Source: Bergeyella zoohelcum
GTDB taxonomy: Bacteria; Bacteroidota; Bacteroidia; Flavobacteriales; Weeksellaceae
NCBI GenBank assembly: GCA_030523905.1
Contig: JAUNHO010000060.1
Location: 1 to 6,535 of the forward strand
Length of the DNA: 6,535 nt
Direction: 5' to 3'
Below the pieces are notes generated by a model. That model worked only from the letters and a program-made list of their open reading frames with translations. It ran no database searches and had not been told where the DNA came from. The translations under genes were made by a program, and so were the position numbers. Shown here one piece after another: positions 4,158 through 6,535 of this stretch (positions are counted from its first letter, which is position 1; the number at the start of each line of letters is the position of its first letter).

Positions 4158-6535
4158 TTGACGCCGATAATCTTAAACCCTAAAACCATCAAAATAAGTT
4201 TCAAAAATAGGCTACATATTTTAATTATCCTAATTTTTAACATTTTTTTAGCAAATCTCAATGCTCAAAATCTACAAGAAAATAAGGATAAAGGTAGTGC
4301 TACGCCCCAGAAAGACACCATAAAAGTGCAGAAAGAAAACCTTGATGACATAGTAAAAACCTCTGCGGATAACATCAGGAATGACTTCCCCAAAAAGATG
4401 ACTTTCTTGAATAAAAATGCGGAGATTTCTTATCAGGATATGAACATCAAGGCAGATTATATCTCCATAGACTGGAACACGGGGGCGGTTTTCGCACGAG
4501 GGAAACTAGACGAAAATGGCAAGGTAACGGAACGCGTAATCACCACACAAGGTGGAAAAATCTACGAAACCGACCAGTTTAATTTCAACTACAAGACCAG
4601 AAAAGCCATCGCCTATAACTCTCGTACAGAGGAAAGCGAAGGCGTAATAGTTGCTGAAAAAACAAAAAAAATAAGCGACTCGGTTTTCTACATCAGACGA
4701 GGGAAATACACCACAGACGAATATTTTCTGCAAAAAAAAGATACCATTGCGGATTATTATCTCCTCGCTCCTACGATTAAACTCATTAAGGGTAAAAGAA
4801 ACTCCCAGCTAATCACTGGGCCTATACAGATGTACATAGAGCAAGTGCCTACGCCTTTGGCTCTACCTTTTGGGATTTTACCTTTTTCCGATAAAAGAAG
4901 TGCGGGGATACTCATTCCTAGTTTTGGGGAAAGACAAGATGTAGGTTTTTTCCTGAATGGTTTAGGCTATTATCAGCCGATTGGTGAGCATTTTGACATC
5001 AAAATTTTAGCAGATATTTTCACAAAAGGAAGCTGGAATCTACGCCCAGAACTGAATTATAAGAAAAACTACAAGTATTCTGGTAACTTCGTAGCGGAAA
5101 TCGGTAATACGATACGAGGCATCAAGGGGCTGGATAATTATAATAAAACCTCTACCTATAAAATCGGTTGGAGGCATCAGCAGGATACAAAAGCCAATCC
5201 GTATTTTACATTTTCGGCATCGGTGGATATAGTCAGCAATAGGTTTTATAATAATACCATTAATAACAACTATATCTTCAACCAAAATGTACTAAACACC
5301 CAGCAAAACTCTACGATAAGCGTCTCCAAGCGTTTCCTTACCCTACCGATAAGCATCACAGGGGCGGCGGCTTATTCTCAAAATTTTGCTACTGGACTGG
5401 TCAATCTCCGTTTGCCACAGGTGAATGTAGCGGTCAATCAGTTTTATTTATTCAAACCTAAAAATGGCGGAATGAGAGAAGGCTTGATAGAAAACATCAC
5501 CGTGAATACTGGCTTTAATTTCTCTAATTTCATCACTAACGCCAAAGAAAACGAGATGTTTACCTCTGTAATGTGGGACAAATTGCAGACTGGTTTGCAG
5601 AACAATCTCTCACTGGCTACCAATACTACTTTTGCCAAGTATTTCACTTTTTCGCTTTCGGCAACGGCTAATAATGTATTGACCACTAAAGTCTTAAACA
5701 GAAACTACAACCCTATCACTAATGAAGTTCAGGATATTTACAACAAAAAAATAGCAGGATTCTCTACATTTTCGGCATCGGCAAGTATCCAAACCACGCT
5801 ATACGGAATGCTGAATTTCAAGAAAGGGGCTTTCATAGAACGCGTAAGGCATATGGTAATCCCAAGTATCGGCTTCTCTTATCAGCCAGATTTCGGGCAA
5901 CCTTCTTGGGGATATTACAGAAATTATTACAACGCAATGGGCGAGATGACCCCGTATTCTATCTTTGATGGCAGTATCTTCGGTAGCCCATCAAGAGGTA
6001 TGACTGGGGCTTTGACATACAGCATCAGCAATAATATAGAGATGAAAGTACGCTCCAAGGAAGACTCTACTGGCGTGAAAAAAGTAAAACTTTTTGAAAG
6101 TTTGAACATCTCTGGGGGCTACAACTTCGCCGCACAGCAATACAAATGGTCTATGATAAATGTCAATGGGCAGACCTCACTTTTCAATGGGAAAATGAAT
6201 ATCAATTCTAGCCTTGTGATAGACCCTTATCAAATTGTCTATAACTCCGATGGCATCGGTACAAGAACGGAAAACTTTGGGCATTTCAACCTTCAAGGCT
6301 TTAACCTTCAATTTTCTATGCCATTGAGTGAAGCATTATTCAATAAAAATAAGAAAAAACCAGAGGAACTCTATAAAACCAAAGGCGAAATACGCAACGA
6401 AAATTATTATTTTGATGATGATAATTACGCCCATTTCTCGCAACCTTGGACGCTTAATATCAACAGCAGCTATGCCTACACGCGTGGCACTACCAGAATG
6501 GGCAATAAAGTCGCTACGATAGGGCTAGACGGAAG
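4158..6535 (+). CDS. lptD: LPS assembly outer-membrane protein LptD, C-terminus cut by window edge
   Basis: LptD is the outer-membrane beta-barrel that, with LptE, inserts lipopolysaccharide into the outer leaflet. The open frame runs from 4152 off the right edge; 792 residues follow from TTG 4158. No ATG occurs in frame before 4398. TTG gives a basic segment, then a hydrophobic core (HILIILIFNIFLANLNA, about 20-36) and likely cleavage before Q37, a sound signal peptide; starting at ATG 4398 would lose it. Residues about 81-185 form the periplasmic OstA/LptA-like jellyroll that receives LPS. A conserved plug and barrel entry follows (QMYIEQVPTPLALPFGILPF at 224-243, then SDKRSAG), then barrel strands of alternating aromatic and polar residues. 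The organisation is that of Flavobacteriia LptD. No cysteine appears in the visible part, and the segment KYTTDEYF has Asp where many LptD proteins, as I recall, have the conserved Cys. The missing C-terminus is probably short. Confidence 0.93.
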   Translation, partial: MTPIILNPKTIKISFKNRLHILIILIFNIFLANLNAQNLQENKDKGSATPQKDTIKVQKENLDDIVKTSADNIRNDFPKKMTFLNKNAEISYQDMNIKADYISIDWNTGAVFARGKLDENGKVTERVITTQGGKIYETDQFNFNYKTRKAIAYNSRTEESEGVIVAEKTKKISDSVFYIRRGKYTTDEYFLQKKDTIADYYLLAPTIKLIKGKRNSQLITGPIQMYIEQVPTPLALPFGILPFSDKRSAGILIPSFGERQDVGFFLNGLGYYQPIGEHFDIKILADIFTKGSWNLRPELNYKKNYKYSGNFVAEIGNTIRGIKGLDNYNKTSTYKIGWRHQQDTKANPYFTFSASVDIVSNRFYNNTINNNYIFNQNVLNTQQNSTISVSKRFLTLPISITGAAAYSQNFATGLVNLRLPQVNVAVNQFYLFKPKNGGMREGLIENITVNTGFNFSNFITNAKENEMFTSVMWDKLQTGLQNNLSLATNTTFAKYFTFSLSATANNVLTTKVLNRNYNPITNEVQDIYNKKIAGFSTFSASASIQTTLYGMLNFKKGAFIERVRHMVIPSIGFSYQPDFGQPSWGYYRNYYNAMGEMTPYSIFDGSIFGSPSRGMTGALTYSISNNIEMKVRSKEDSTGVKKVKLFESLNISGGYNFAAQQYKWSMINVNGQTSLFNGKMNINSSLVIDPYQIVYNSDGIGTRTENFGHFNLQGFNLQFSMPLSEALFNKNKKKPEELYKTKGEIRNENYYFDDDNYAHFSQPWTLNINSSYAYTRGTTRMGNKVATIGLDG

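Noticed and set aside
4506..6109. Minus-strand frames of 60-81 codons (4506-4733, 5040-5285, 5444-5686, 5927-6109)
   Set aside because: All are antisense to the continuous LptD frame. Their hydrophobic look reflects the complement of barrel-strand codons.
6328..6522. Plus-strand frame of 64 codons near the right end
   Set aside because: Overlaps lptD in another frame; the Lys/Ile-rich translation resembles nothing known, while the LptD frame continues through it.

Overview
The window looks like a stretch of core chromosome from a member of the Bacteroidota, most likely class Flavobacteriia (Chryseobacterium/Weeksellaceae-like; the genus is a guess). The sequence is AT-rich. Start codons lack Shine-Dalgarno motifs. 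Two promoters match the Bacteroidota pattern TTTG-N19-TAnnTTTG exactly. The TopA C-terminus, the LptD and the amidase are all of the Bacteroidota type.

Layout, left to right. Positions 1-2135 (minus strand) hold most of topA, DNA topoisomerase I, whose C-terminal end lies beyond the left edge. Positions 2207-2809 (minus strand) hold a compact translation cluster, read from high to low coordinates: a promoter, tRNA-Glu(UUC), a second promoter, rpsT (ribosomal protein S20), a second tRNA-Glu(UUC) starting 16 nt after the rpsT stop, and an intrinsic terminator. Positions 2833-4134 (minus strand) encode an exported zinc-dependent N-acetylmuramoyl-L-alanine amidase with an AmiB/C-like catalytic domain and an unusual C-terminal region. 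Positions 4158-6535 (plus strand, divergent) hold most of lptD, the outer-membrane LPS assembly barrel, running off the right edge.

The genes fall into two themes: information processing (topA, rpsT, two tRNA-Glu) and envelope biogenesis (amidase and lptD, divergent and only 23 bp apart). The largest reading frames at both ends are cut by the window edges.

I see no mobile element, CRISPR array, phage gene, toxin-antitoxin pair or defence system, and no wholly new system. The points worth a second look are: an lptD that has no ATG for its first 80 codons and seems to start at TTG; an LptD without cysteine in its 792 visible residues; two tRNA-Glu genes that differ by compensatory acceptor-stem changes and flank rpsT; rpsT-tRNA co-transcription; and an amidase with an AmiC-like inhibitory insertion plus a possible SPOR-like tail.
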